This document shows, one piece after another, positions 9,005-16,728 of a DNA stretch of 27,891 nucleotides. The first letter of the stretch is position 1. Every line of letters begins with the position of its first letter. The notes beneath the pieces were generated by a model, which had not been told where the DNA came from, did not search any database, and saw only the letters and a program-made list of their open reading frames with translations. This stretch comes from JBOHTO01 sp050733695 (GTDB lineage Bacteria > Gemmatimonadota > Gemmatimonadetes > Gemmatimonadales > Gemmatimonadaceae), in the NCBI GenBank assembly GCA_050733695.1, contig JBOHTO010000190.1:1-27891 (forward strand), in the 5' to 3' direction. The translations under genes were made by a program, and so were the position numbers.

Positions 9005-10623
9005 GCCGCGTCGTCGTCGTCGGCTCGGGCGCAAGTGGAGTACACTTCGCGCTCAGCGCGCTGCGACGCGGACACGAGGTGGTGATGCTCGACGTGGGGC
9101 ACGGGCGCCGCGAGGCGGTGCGTCCCGACCAGACGCTGGAAGGGCTCAAGACCGCCCTCCCCGACCCCGTTGCGTACTTCCTCGGTCCTCGCTACGGCGC
9201 GCTCATGCTGCCCGACAACGACACCGAGTACTACGGCCTTCCGCCCAGCAAGGACTACGTGTTCGCAGGAACGCCGCGCGCGAGGATTCACGCGGCCGGA
9301 TTTCATCCCCTCGCCTCGTTTGCGCAGGGCGGGCTGGCGGAGGCATGGACGGCCGGTGTGTATCCGTTCGCGGATGTGGAGCTGCGCGACTTTCCGTTCT
9401 CCTACGCCGACCTGGCGCCGCATTACGCCGAGATCGCCCGACGCATCGGCGTCTGCGGCGCGGAGGATGACCTCGTCCGGTTTCATCCGGTGCACGAGCA
9501 TCTCACAACACCCCTGAACCTGGACGAGCACTCGGCGGTGCTCGCCGCCTCCTATGCGCGCGAGCGGCAGCGGATCCAGCGCCGAGCGGGCTGCTGGCTC
9601 GGCCGTTCGCGTATCGCCGTGCTGTCGAGCAGTCGCGATGCGGGCGGGGCGGGTCGCGGTGGATGCGTGTACTGCGGTCGCTGCCTCTGGGGATGTCCGC
9701 ATGGAGCGCTCTACACGCCGTCAATCACGCTGGCTGAATGTCGCGCCTTCCCGAAGTTCCGTTACGTGGCGGGCACCTTCGTCAGCCATTTCCGCAGCAC
9801 CCGTGGGGGACACGTCTCCCATGTCGTTGCCGAGCCGTCGGGCGGGGGAGCCGCACAGGAGGTCCCGCTCGACTCGCTGGTGCTCGCGGCCGGCACGCTC
9901 TCGTCCACCCGGATCTTCCTCGATTCCGTCCATCGGCACACTGGCGAGGTGCTCACCCTGAGCGGCCTGATGGACAACCGTCAGATCCTCGTTCCCTTCG
10001 TGACGCTGCGCATGCTCGGGCAGCCATATCGCCCGGAGCGTTACCAGTATCATCAGCTCGCACTCGCGCTCGAGAGCCCGGATCCCGCTTCGCTGGTCCA
10101 CGGTCAGATCACGACGCTCAAGACCGCCCTGGCACATCCCATCATTCAGCGCCTGCCCTTCGACCTGCGCAGCTCCACCCGGGTGTTCCGAATGGTTCGT
10201 TCGGCGCTCGGACTCGTGAACCTCAACCTTCCGGACACCAGGCGTCCGGGCAACGAGGTGACCATCGAGCCAGGCGGCACGTCGGTTCCATCCTCGCTGC
10301 GCATCTCCTATCAACCCGCCGCCGACGAGCAGGTGCGCATTGACAATGCGCTGGCGCGCACACGCAGCGCATTGCGGATGCTGGGCTGCGTCGTGCCGCC
10401 CGGAATGACGCACGTCCGGCCCATGGGCGCCAGCGTGCACTACGCCGGAACCGTTCCGATGCGCCGCGATGGCGGGAGCGGCACCACCGATGCCGAGTGC
10501 CGCAGCCGCGATTTTCCCAACCTCTACTTCGTCGATGGAACCACGTATCCGTTCCTGCCGGCGAAGAACATCACGTTCACGCTGATGGCCAACGCGGCCC
10601 GGGTCGCCGAAACGGCATTCTGA
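9001..10623 (+). CDS. GMC-family FAD oxidoreductase with ferredoxin-like cysteine motif
   Basis: This is a 540-residue flavoprotein. GSGASG at residues 8-13 binds the FAD ADP moiety. Near the C-terminus, H480 (in SVHYAGTVPM) and N523 (in FLPAKNITFTLMANA) occupy the places of the GMC catalytic His/Asn pair, and NLYFVDGTTYPF is a family signature. Unusually, C222-x2-C225-x2-C228-x3-C232-P (CVYCGRCLWGCP) has the spacing of a ferredoxin 4Fe-4S site, which classic alcohol and glucose oxidases lack. GMC enzymes oxidise alcohols to carbonyls. The cluster ligands suggest electrons go to a carrier rather than directly to oxygen, which is an inference. There is no signal peptide or twin-arginine motif, so it is probably cytoplasmic. 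The GTG start overlaps the SDR stop (GTGA), so a joint oxidation/reduction of the same sugar is plausible. Confidence 0.92.
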   Translation: MSRVVVVGSGASGVHFALSALRRGHEVVMLDVGHGRREAVRPDQTLEGLKTALPDPVAYFLGPRYGALMLPDNDTEYYGLPPSKDYVFAGTPRARIHAAGFHPLASFAQGGLAEAWTAGVYPFADVELRDFPFSYADLAPHYAEIARRIGVCGAEDDLVRFHPVHEHLTTPLNLDEHSAVLAASYARERQRIQRRAGCWLGRSRIAVLSSSRDAGGAGRGGCVYCGRCLWGCPHGALYTPSITLAECRAFPKFRYVAGTFVSHFRSTRGGHVSHVVAEPSGGGAAQEVPLDSLVLAAGTLSSTRIFLDSVHRHTGEVLTLSGLMDNRQILVPFVTLRMLGQPYRPERYQYHQLALALESPDPASLVHGQITTLKTALAHPIIQRLPFDLRSSTRVFRMVRSALGLVNLNLPDTRRPGNEVTIEPGGTSVPSSLRISYQPAADEQVRIDNALARTRSALRMLGCVVPPGMTHVRPMGASVHYAGTVPMRRDGGSGTTDAECRSRDFPNLYFVDGTTYPFLPAKNITFTLMANAARVAETAF

Positions 10624-10861
10624 GTCCGTCCCGCCGCTGCGGTTCTCGAAGGTCCATCGGTCGTGCCGGGCGGCGGCAGACGTTGTGGCGACACCGCAAC
10701 AAGGCAGGCCCGGCACGACAGCGGCGAGAACAGTCACCGCTCGCGCAAACCCCTCACTCTGCGCAGGGACAAGCAGTTGCGTCGCATCGACGCTGTTCTC
10801 GCATGCGGCACTTCCCTTGCCTGACCGCCTGCACCGATTCCGGATTCCATCTGGAGGCTAC
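10624..10861 (+). other. Gap of 238 bases between GMC and second GT2 genes
   Basis: No gene is apparent. The gap holds the nested hairpin described separately at 10660-10719 and ends with a Shine-Dalgarno sequence (GGAGG at 10853-10857). It is the longest break in the plus-strand operon, so it may contain an internal promoter, but I could not identify one. Confidence 0.45.
10660..10719 (+). promoter_or_regulatory. Nested long hairpin between operon segments
   Basis: The outer arms GTCGTGCCGGG (10660-10670) and CCCGGCACGAC (10709-10719) are a perfect 11-base inverted repeat. Inside, GTTGTGG (10682-10688) pairs with CCGCAAC (10694-10700) through one G-U pair, around the loop CGACA. As RNA this is a two-tier stem with an internal loop of 11 and 8 bases. 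No T tract follows, so an intrinsic terminator of the usual kind is unlikely. An RNA-processing, transcript-stability or attenuation element is more plausible. Confidence 0.5.
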
Positions 10862-11731
10862 ATGGTGCGACCGCGGCGTACCTCGGCTGATGCCGGTCCC
10901 GACATCTCGCTGGTGATGCCATGCTACAACGAGGAAGAGGTAGTCGGGTACACGATAACCCGACTCCTCGCGGCGTTCGAACGGTCGGGCTACCGCCTCC
11001 AGATAGTGGCGGTGGATAACGGGTCACACGATGGCACCGGCTCGATTCTGCTGGACTTCGCCGGCCGGTCGCGATCCGTGACATCTCATCGTGTGGAAGA
11101 GAATCGCGGCTATGGATTCGGTGTGCGGAGCGGAATCCCGCTCTGCACCGCGCCGTGGGTCGGGATCATCCCCGCCGATGGCCAGGTGGACGCCGAGGAC
11201 GTGGTGCGTCTCTATGAGTCGGTGGCCAACGCACCCGGGCCCGTGCTCGCGAAGGTGCGGCGCCGTTTCCGCATGGATGGCTTGCTGCGGAAGCTGGTGT
11301 CCGTCTCGTACAACCTGTTCGTGCTGGCCCTCTGGCCGCGGCTGGGGACGCTCGACGTGAACGGTTCGCCGAAGCTCGTCCGACGTGATCTCCTGCTTCG
11401 ACTGGCGCTCGTTTCGGACGGGTGGTTCTTCGATCCCGAACTCATGATCAAGGCCCACGCCCTCGGCGTGCGAACACTCGAGTTGAATGTGTTCGCGCGC
11501 ATGCGAGGAGCTGGCCTTTCACACGTCCGCGTCGGCACATGCTGGGAGTTCTTCCGCGACCTGCTGCGGTACCGCTTCGGCATACCGCTGGACCGTTGGC
11601 GGCGAGGGATCGCGAATGAGAGCCCTGCCCGGGCTGCGCGCAGCGTCGAGCCTGCGAGCTCGCCGGCGCTTGCCGTATCCATCGGGACGGGCGGCTGGCG
11701 GGATGCGGGGAGCGAGCAGGTCACCCATTGA
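10862..11731 (+). CDS. GT2 glycosyltransferase, second DPM1-like enzyme
   Basis: This is a 289-residue GT-A enzyme. It has ISLVMPCYNEEEVVGY at the N-terminus, VAVDNGSHDGTGSIL, the RGYGFGVRSGI segment that follows the first strands in DPM1-type enzymes, and IPADGQVDAEDV where the metal-binding DxD is expected (here D-G-Q). The segments VNGSPKLVRRDLL and WFFDPELMIKAHALG correspond to the later conserved blocks of the family. It should load a sugar on a polyprenyl phosphate or act on a related acceptor. The ATG at 10862 follows GGAGG by four bases. It resembles the enzyme at 6680 in layout but clearly differs in sequence, so the two probably use different donors or acceptors rather than being a recent duplication. 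Its stop overlaps the TTG start of the next gene. Confidence 0.88.
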   Translation: MVRPRRTSADAGPDISLVMPCYNEEEVVGYTITRLLAAFERSGYRLQIVAVDNGSHDGTGSILLDFAGRSRSVTSHRVEENRGYGFGVRSGIPLCTAPWVGIIPADGQVDAEDVVRLYESVANAPGPVLAKVRRRFRMDGLLRKLVSVSYNLFVLALWPRLGTLDVNGSPKLVRRDLLLRLALVSDGWFFDPELMIKAHALGVRTLELNVFARMRGAGLSHVRVGTCWEFFRDLLRYRFGIPLDRWRRGIANESPARAARSVEPASSPALAVSIGTGGWRDAGSEQVTH

Positions 11732-13254
11732 GCTCTCCCGTTCCTCTGCCGTCGGAGACGCCCCGATCGGTCGCGCGGCTCCGACCCGGGGATCGTGTAG
11801 TGATCGTCGGCGCAGGACCGGCCGGCCTCACGGCCGCATATCTGCTGGCGAAGCAGCACGTATCCGTGGTGGTGCTTGAAAGCGACGACATTGCAGGTGG
11901 AATCTCGCGCACCGCACAGTACAAGGGCTATCGCTTCGACATCGGCGGTCACCGGTTTTTCACCAAGGTCTCGCGAGTCGAAGCGCTCTGGAAGGAGATC
12001 CTGGGCAACGAGTTCATCTCCGTTCCCAGGCTGTCCCGCATCCATTACCGCGGGCATTTCTTCGACTACCCCCTCAAGGCGGGGAGTGCCCTGCGCGGAC
12101 TGGGGATCGTGAACGCGGTCCGCATCGTGATCAGCTACCTGCACGCCCAGCTTCGTCCGTCGCCGGTGGAAGAGAACCTGGAGCAGTGGGTCTCCAATCG
12201 CTTCGGGCGCCGGCTGTACGAGATTTTCTTCAAGACGTACACCGAGAAGGTCTGGGGAATGCCCTGCACGGAAATCCGTGCCGAATGGGCGGCGCAACGT
12301 ATCCAGGGACTCTCGCTTGCCAAGGCGATCCTCAACGCGGCCTCCCTCCACAAGCGCAGCACCGACATCAAGACGCTGATCCACGAGTTCCAGTATCCGC
12401 GCCTGGGACCGGGCCAGATGTGGGAGACAGCGCGCGCGCGCATCGAGGAGTGGGGCGGCAGCGTACTCATGCGCCATCGCGTGACCGGGATCGAGGTGCG
12501 GCGCGGGCGGGTCAGCGCCGTCGAGGCGGAGACGCCCAACGGCCCATGCCGGATCGAGGGCGAGCACTTCATCACCACGATGCCAATGCGCGAACTCGCC
12601 CGTGCCCTGCGGCCCGCGGTTCCGCCGCCGGTGATGGCCGCCGGCGACCTGCTGAAGTACCGCGACTTCCTGGTCGTCGCTCTGATTCTCGAAGGTGAGC
12701 GCCTCTTTCCCGACAACTGGATCTACATCCACACGCCGGGCGTGAAGGTCGGCCGCATCCAGAACTTCAACAACTGGAGCGCGGCGATGGTTCCCGACGC
12801 AGGCCGCACATGTCTTGGCATGGAGTACTTCTGCTTCGAGGGTGATGACCTCTGGACGAGTTCCGACGAGAAGCTCGTTGCCCTCGCGACGCAGGAACTC
12901 TCGCAGCTCGGCCTGGCCAACGGCGCCCTCGTCGTCGACGGGACGGTCGTGCGCATGCCCAAGGCGTACCCGGTCTACGACGCCATGTATCGGCAGAACC
13001 TCAACACGGTCCGGGGCCACATCGATCCGATCCCGAATCTCCATACCATCGGCCGGAACGGGATGCATAAGTACAACAATCAGGACCACTCGATGCTGAC
13101 CGCGATGCTCACACTGGAGATGATGCAGGGCGCATCGCATGACGTATGGGCCACGAACACGGACATGGAATATCACGAGGAGCAGCGCGTGGTTCCGGTT
13201 TCGTCGATCCGGAGCCCAGGCGATCGCCAGCGCGCGGTGGGGGCCGCACGGTGA
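11728..13254 (+). CDS. FAD-dependent oxidoreductase, UDP-galactopyranose-mutase/protoporphyrinogen-oxidase-like
   Basis: This is a 508-residue flavoprotein. VVIVGAGPAGLTAAYLLAK at residues 24-42 is the Rossmann FAD site, followed by VVVLESDDIAGGISRT and FDIGGHRFFTK. The GGISRT and GGHRFF elements are shared by UDP-galactopyranose mutases and amine-oxidase/protoporphyrinogen-oxidase-like enzymes found in polysaccharide clusters. The C-terminal part has NLHTIGRNGMHKYNNQDHSM, which would close over the flavin. It is longer than typical bacterial UGM (about 370-400 residues), so ring contraction is only one possibility and another FAD-dependent sugar or lipid conversion is equally open. The start is TTG at 11728, overlapping the previous stop as TTGA; no better start lies before the FAD motif. 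It overlaps the following GT4 gene by GTGA. Confidence 0.85.
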   Translation: MSSPVPLPSETPRSVARLRPGDRVVIVGAGPAGLTAAYLLAKQHVSVVVLESDDIAGGISRTAQYKGYRFDIGGHRFFTKVSRVEALWKEILGNEFISVPRLSRIHYRGHFFDYPLKAGSALRGLGIVNAVRIVISYLHAQLRPSPVEENLEQWVSNRFGRRLYEIFFKTYTEKVWGMPCTEIRAEWAAQRIQGLSLAKAILNAASLHKRSTDIKTLIHEFQYPRLGPGQMWETARARIEEWGGSVLMRHRVTGIEVRRGRVSAVEAETPNGPCRIEGEHFITTMPMRELARALRPAVPPPVMAAGDLLKYRDFLVVALILEGERLFPDNWIYIHTPGVKVGRIQNFNNWSAAMVPDAGRTCLGMEYFCFEGDDLWTSSDEKLVALATQELSQLGLANGALVVDGTVVRMPKAYPVYDAMYRQNLNTVRGHIDPIPNLHTIGRNGMHKYNNQDHSMLTAMLTLEMMQGASHDVWATNTDMEYHEEQRVVPVSSIRSPGDRQRAVGAAR

Positions 13255-14429
13255 GCATTCGCATCGGGGTCGATGCTACCTGCTCGGCCAACCTGCGTGG
13301 CTACGGCCGATTCACGCGCGAACTGCTGCGAGCAATGGTCGCAGGTGCCCCCGAAGACGAGTTCATCTGCTTCGTGGACGATCGCGCGGCCCCGCTCATG
13401 AACGTGGCCGCGCCCAACGTCCGCTGTGTTCGCGTGGTGCTCAACGCATCGCCCACGTCGGCCGCATCGGCCAACGGCTTCCGCTCGCCGGCCGACCTGC
13501 TGCGCCTCACGCGCGCGGTCTGGCGCGAGCCGCTCGATGTGTTCTTCTCGCCCTCCGTTTACACGTTCTTTCCGCTCCCGCCGGGACTTCCGGCGGTGGT
13601 GACGATCCACGATGCCATCGCCGAGCGGTTTCCCGAACTGACGCTGCCTTCGCGCCGCGCGCGGCTCTTCTGGAAGTGCAAGGTGGCGTTCGCGCTGCGG
13701 CAGGCGCGGCTCGTCCTCACCGTGTCCGCCTTCTCGGCGCGCGACCTGCGCGCCGTGCTGCGGATACCGGCCGAGCGAATCCGCGTCGCCGGCGAGGCAC
13801 CGGCCGAAGCGTACCGGCCGAGCGAGTCGCTGCTCGACATAGGGAAGGCGGCCGAGCGCGCCGGTCTGCCAGCCGGCGCGCGCTGGTTCATCTATGTGGG
13901 CGGCATCAATCCGCACAAACGTGTCGAGTATCTGGTGCGCGCGCACGGAATACTCGCGGCCGACTCCGCGGACCCACCATACCTGCTCCTCGTCGGCCCG
14001 CTGGCGGAGGACGTCTTTCACGCCGACCGCCGGCGTGTCGACGATGCGATTGCGGAGCAGGGCAGTGCAGGGCTCGTCCGATGGCTGGGCTATGTGCCCG
14101 ACGAGGATCTGCGGCACCTGCTCAGCGGCGCCCGCGCCCTCGTGCTCCCATCGGCATGCGAGGGATTCGGATTACCGGCCGTCGAGGCAGCGGCTTGTGG
14201 TACGCCCGTGATCGCCACGGCGGAGAGCCCGCTCCCGGAGCTGCTCGAGGGGGGCGGCCTGTTTCTGGAGCCGTGCGACGTGCCCCGGCTGGTAGAGGCG
14301 ATGCAGCTTCTGTCCGATGACCTCGTGCGCGCCCGCATGGGCGCGCGTGCCTGTGCGCGTGCCTCTGCGCTGAGCTGGGACTCGAGCGCGACGGCCGCGA
14401 TCGCCGCCCTTCGCGAGGCGGCAGCGTGA
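13251..14429 (+). CDS. GT4-family glycosyltransferase
   Basis: This is a 392-residue GT-B enzyme. The N-terminal domain begins IRIGVDATCSANLRGYGRFTREL, typical of mannosyl/rhamnosyl-type GT4 enzymes that start with a glycine-rich acceptor-domain loop. VVTIHDAIAERFPE and LVLTVSAFSARDL follow. The C-terminal domain has FIYVGGINPHKRVEYLVRA and the E-x7-E motif in CEGFGLPAVEAAACGTPVI, which binds the nucleotide-sugar donor. It would add one sugar, from GDP- or UDP-sugar, with retention, to the growing lipid-linked unit in the cytoplasm. The donor cannot be told from sequence. The GTG start overlaps the upstream stop as GTGA and the gene's own end overlaps the next GT4 the same way. Confidence 0.92.
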   Translation: MSIRIGVDATCSANLRGYGRFTRELLRAMVAGAPEDEFICFVDDRAAPLMNVAAPNVRCVRVVLNASPTSAASANGFRSPADLLRLTRAVWREPLDVFFSPSVYTFFPLPPGLPAVVTIHDAIAERFPELTLPSRRARLFWKCKVAFALRQARLVLTVSAFSARDLRAVLRIPAERIRVAGEAPAEAYRPSESLLDIGKAAERAGLPAGARWFIYVGGINPHKRVEYLVRAHGILAADSADPPYLLLVGPLAEDVFHADRRRVDDAIAEQGSAGLVRWLGYVPDEDLRHLLSGARALVLPSACEGFGLPAVEAAACGTPVIATAESPLPELLEGGGLFLEPCDVPRLVEAMQLLSDDLVRARMGARACARASALSWDSSATAAIAALREAAA

Positions 14430-15706
14430 CGCTCCGCTTCTGCATGCTCACGACGTTCTATCCGCCGTTCCACTTCGGCGGCGACGCCGTCGGCATCCAG
14501 CGCCTGGCACGAGCGCTCGCGAGACAGGGACATGCGGTCACGGTGGTGCATGACGTGGATGCCTTCCACACCCTGCACGATGGACCACCGGCCGACCAGG
14601 GCAGGGGCGTCGATGATGGAGTGAATGTCATCGGACTGAGGAGCCGGCTGGGAGCGCTCTCGCCGCTGCTCACGCAGCAGACGGGGCGTCCCGTCGTGCA
14701 CGGCCGGCGCATCGCCTCGATCCTCCGCGAAGGCCGCTTCGACGTCGTGAACTTCCACAACGTCTCGCTCGTGGGTGGCCCGGGCCTTCTCGGCTTCGGC
14801 GGCGATGCCGTCCGCATCTACATGGCACACGAGCACTGGCTCGTGTGTCCCACGCACGTTCTCTGGCGCCACGGTCGAGAGGCGTGCCCGGCCCGGGAAT
14901 GCCTTCGCTGCACACTCCACTACCGCCGACCACCACAACTGTGGCGCTGGACGGGATTACTGCAACGAGAGCTGAAGAACGTCGATGCGTTCATTGCAAT
15001 GAGTGAGTTCAGCAGACAGAAGCATCGCGAGTTCGGCTTCCCGCGCGACATGGAGGTTCTGCCGTACTGTCTGCCTTCAGTGGCCGCGACCGGAGACTCG
15101 TCCGGTACGTCACCGCACCACCGGCCCTATTTCCTGTTCGTCGGACGGCTCGAACGGATCAAGGGCCTCGACGATGTGCTGCCGCTCTTTCGCGACTATC
15201 CGGACGCTGACCTGCTCGTGGCGGGTGACGGCGAGCACGCGCCAGTGCTGCGAGCGATCGCCGCCGATGTCCCGCAGGTTCGCTTCCTGGGACGACTTCC
15301 CGCGGAGGAACTCGCGGCATACTACCGGGACGCGCTCGCTCTGATCGTCCCGTCCATCTGCTTCGAGACTTTCGGAATCATCCTGATCGAGGCGTTTCGT
15401 CAGGGCGTGCCCGTCATCGCTCGCCGTATCGGCCCGCTGCCGGAAATAGTGGCCAGGTCCGGTGCGGGCGAGCTGTTCACGACACCCAACGAGCTGCGCT
15501 CAGCCATGAGACGGATGCAGCATGATCCGAAGTATCGGGCGGAGCTCGCGACGGCCGGCCTTCGCGCCTTCCTGGAGGAGTGGACGGAAGATGCGGTTCT
15601 GCCTCGGTATCTCGACATCGTTCGCCGTGCAGCGGCGCGTCGCGGCCACGCGCGCGTCGCGGCGGCACTGGCTCCCTTTGAGGAGGTCGCATGCGGGTCC
15701 TGCTGA
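14426..15706 (+). CDS. GT4-family glycosyltransferase
   Basis: This is a 426-residue GT-B enzyme. The N-terminal domain has LTTFYPPFHFGGDAVGIQRLA, the usual GT4 opening with the GG loop, then RFDVVNFHNVSLV and AHEHWLVCPTHVLW. Between the domains is a small cysteine cluster, C-P-A-R-E-C-L-R-C, together with the preceding C in WLVCP; such cysteines occur in a subset of GT4 enzymes and might bind a metal. The donor domain has FLFVGRLERIKGLDDVLPLF and the E-x7-E motif in CFETFGIILIEAFRQGVPVI. It should add a sugar in the cytoplasm. The GTG start overlaps the preceding GT4 gene (GTGA). The last 16 bases overlap the next gene, whose Shine-Dalgarno sequence lies inside this coding region. Confidence 0.92.
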   Translation: MTLRFCMLTTFYPPFHFGGDAVGIQRLARALARQGHAVTVVHDVDAFHTLHDGPPADQGRGVDDGVNVIGLRSRLGALSPLLTQQTGRPVVHGRRIASILREGRFDVVNFHNVSLVGGPGLLGFGGDAVRIYMAHEHWLVCPTHVLWRHGREACPARECLRCTLHYRRPPQLWRWTGLLQRELKNVDAFIAMSEFSRQKHREFGFPRDMEVLPYCLPSVAATGDSSGTSPHHRPYFLFVGRLERIKGLDDVLPLFRDYPDADLLVAGDGEHAPVLRAIAADVPQVRFLGRLPAEELAAYYRDALALIVPSICFETFGIILIEAFRQGVPVIARRIGPLPEIVARSGAGELFTTPNELRSAMRRMQHDPKYRAELATAGLRAFLEEWTEDAVLPRYLDIVRRAAARRGHARVAAALAPFEEVACGSC

Positions 15707-16716
15707 CAGGCGGCGCCGGGTTCATTGGCTCGCACATGGCTGAACGGCTTCTCGACCGCGGCGACCGGGTGGTCGTTCTCGATGATCTTTCCACGGGTGC
15801 GATGGACAACATCGATCACCTGATCGGTCGCGTGGGATTCGAGCACCGGGTTGGCTCGGCCACCGATGCGGCGCTCGTGGGCGAGCTCGTTGACCGGTGC
15901 GACATCACCGTTCATCTCGCCGCCGCCGTGGGTGTGCGTCTCATTGTCGAGCGGCCCGTTCACACGATCGAGACGAATGTCCGCGGAACCGAAACCGTGC
16001 TCGCCGCTGCCGCCAGGAAGCAAAGGCTGGTAGTGCTCGCGTCGACGTCCGAGGTCTACGGCAAGGGCGTGCGTCTGCCCTTCCGCGAAGACGATGACAT
16101 CACGCTCGGTGCGACCGTGCACTCGCGATGGGCGTATGCCTGCTCGAAGGCTCTGGACGAGTGGCTCGCGCTGGCTTACCAGAGGGAACGCGGCGTGCCG
16201 GTGATCGTCACCCGCTTCTTCAACACCGTGGGCGCGCGACAGACGGGGCGTTACGGCATGGTGCTCCCCACGTTCGCCGAGCAGGCGCTGCGGGAAGAGC
16301 CGATAACGGTATACGGAAGCGGGCAGCAGTCACGCTGCTTCGGACATGTGCGTGATGCCGTGGAGGCGGTCCTGCGCCTCGTGGACACACCGGCCGCGAT
16401 CGGCGAGGTCTTCAACGTTGGAGCCGACCGCGAGGTTACGATCAAACGTCTTGCGGAAATGGTACGCAGTGCGGCCGGCAGCCGTTCGCCCATCGTGACG
16501 GTTCCCTATGCAGAGGCGTACACCGAGGGCTTCGAAGACATGGAGCGCCGGGTGCCGGACTTGTCCAAGCTGGACCGGGTCACGGGCTTCCGGCCCTCGA
16601 CAACGCTCGAGCATATCATTGACGATGTCATAGCCGACCAGCGACGCCGGCTCGCATCCGTCCGACCATTCTCGCTGCCACGCCCCGCAGCCCGCGCGGC
16701 TGCCGCGCCGGTCTGA
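15691..16716 (+). CDS. NAD-dependent nucleotide-sugar epimerase/dehydratase (extended SDR)
   Basis: This is a 341-residue extended SDR. TGGAGFIG at 6-13 binds NAD and VVVLDDLSTG ends with the acidic residue that favours NAD over NADP. HLAAAVGVRLIVERPV-HTIETNVRGTE, STSEVYGK and the catalytic Y149-x3-K153 (YACSK) complete the active site. RFFNTVGARQTGRYGMVLP and SRCFGHVRDAVEAVLRLVD are typical of UDP-glucose 4-epimerase and UDP-glucuronate decarboxylase-like members. It converts a nucleotide sugar, most likely UDP-linked, for the glycosyltransferases around it. Whether it is an epimerase, decarboxylase or dehydratase is not settled by the motifs. The ATG at 15691 sits four bases after GAGGAGG, within the end of the preceding gene. 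The tail after about residue 320 is Ala/Pro/Arg-rich and probably disordered. Confidence 0.9.
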   Translation: MRVLLTGGAGFIGSHMAERLLDRGDRVVVLDDLSTGAMDNIDHLIGRVGFEHRVGSATDAALVGELVDRCDITVHLAAAVGVRLIVERPVHTIETNVRGTETVLAAAARKQRLVVLASTSEVYGKGVRLPFREDDDITLGATVHSRWAYACSKALDEWLALAYQRERGVPVIVTRFFNTVGARQTGRYGMVLPTFAEQALREEPITVYGSGQQSRCFGHVRDAVEAVLRLVDTPAAIGEVFNVGADREVTIKRLAEMVRSAAGSRSPIVTVPYAEAYTEGFEDMERRVPDLSKLDRVTGFRPSTTLEHIIDDVIADQRRRLASVRPFSLPRPAARAAAAPV

Positions 16717-16728
16717 GCGGAGGCCGAG

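Noticed and set aside
6680..11731. The two DPM1-like GT2 genes as a recent tandem duplication
   Set aside because: They share family motifs only and differ through most of their length, including the DxD region, so an old divergence or separate origin is more likely.
11212..13176. Minus-strand open frame of about 650 codons
   Set aside because: It lies antisense to the GT2 and FAD-oxidoreductase genes, has Arg/His/Asp-rich sequence with no domain, and is explained by the high GC at third codon positions of the real genes.
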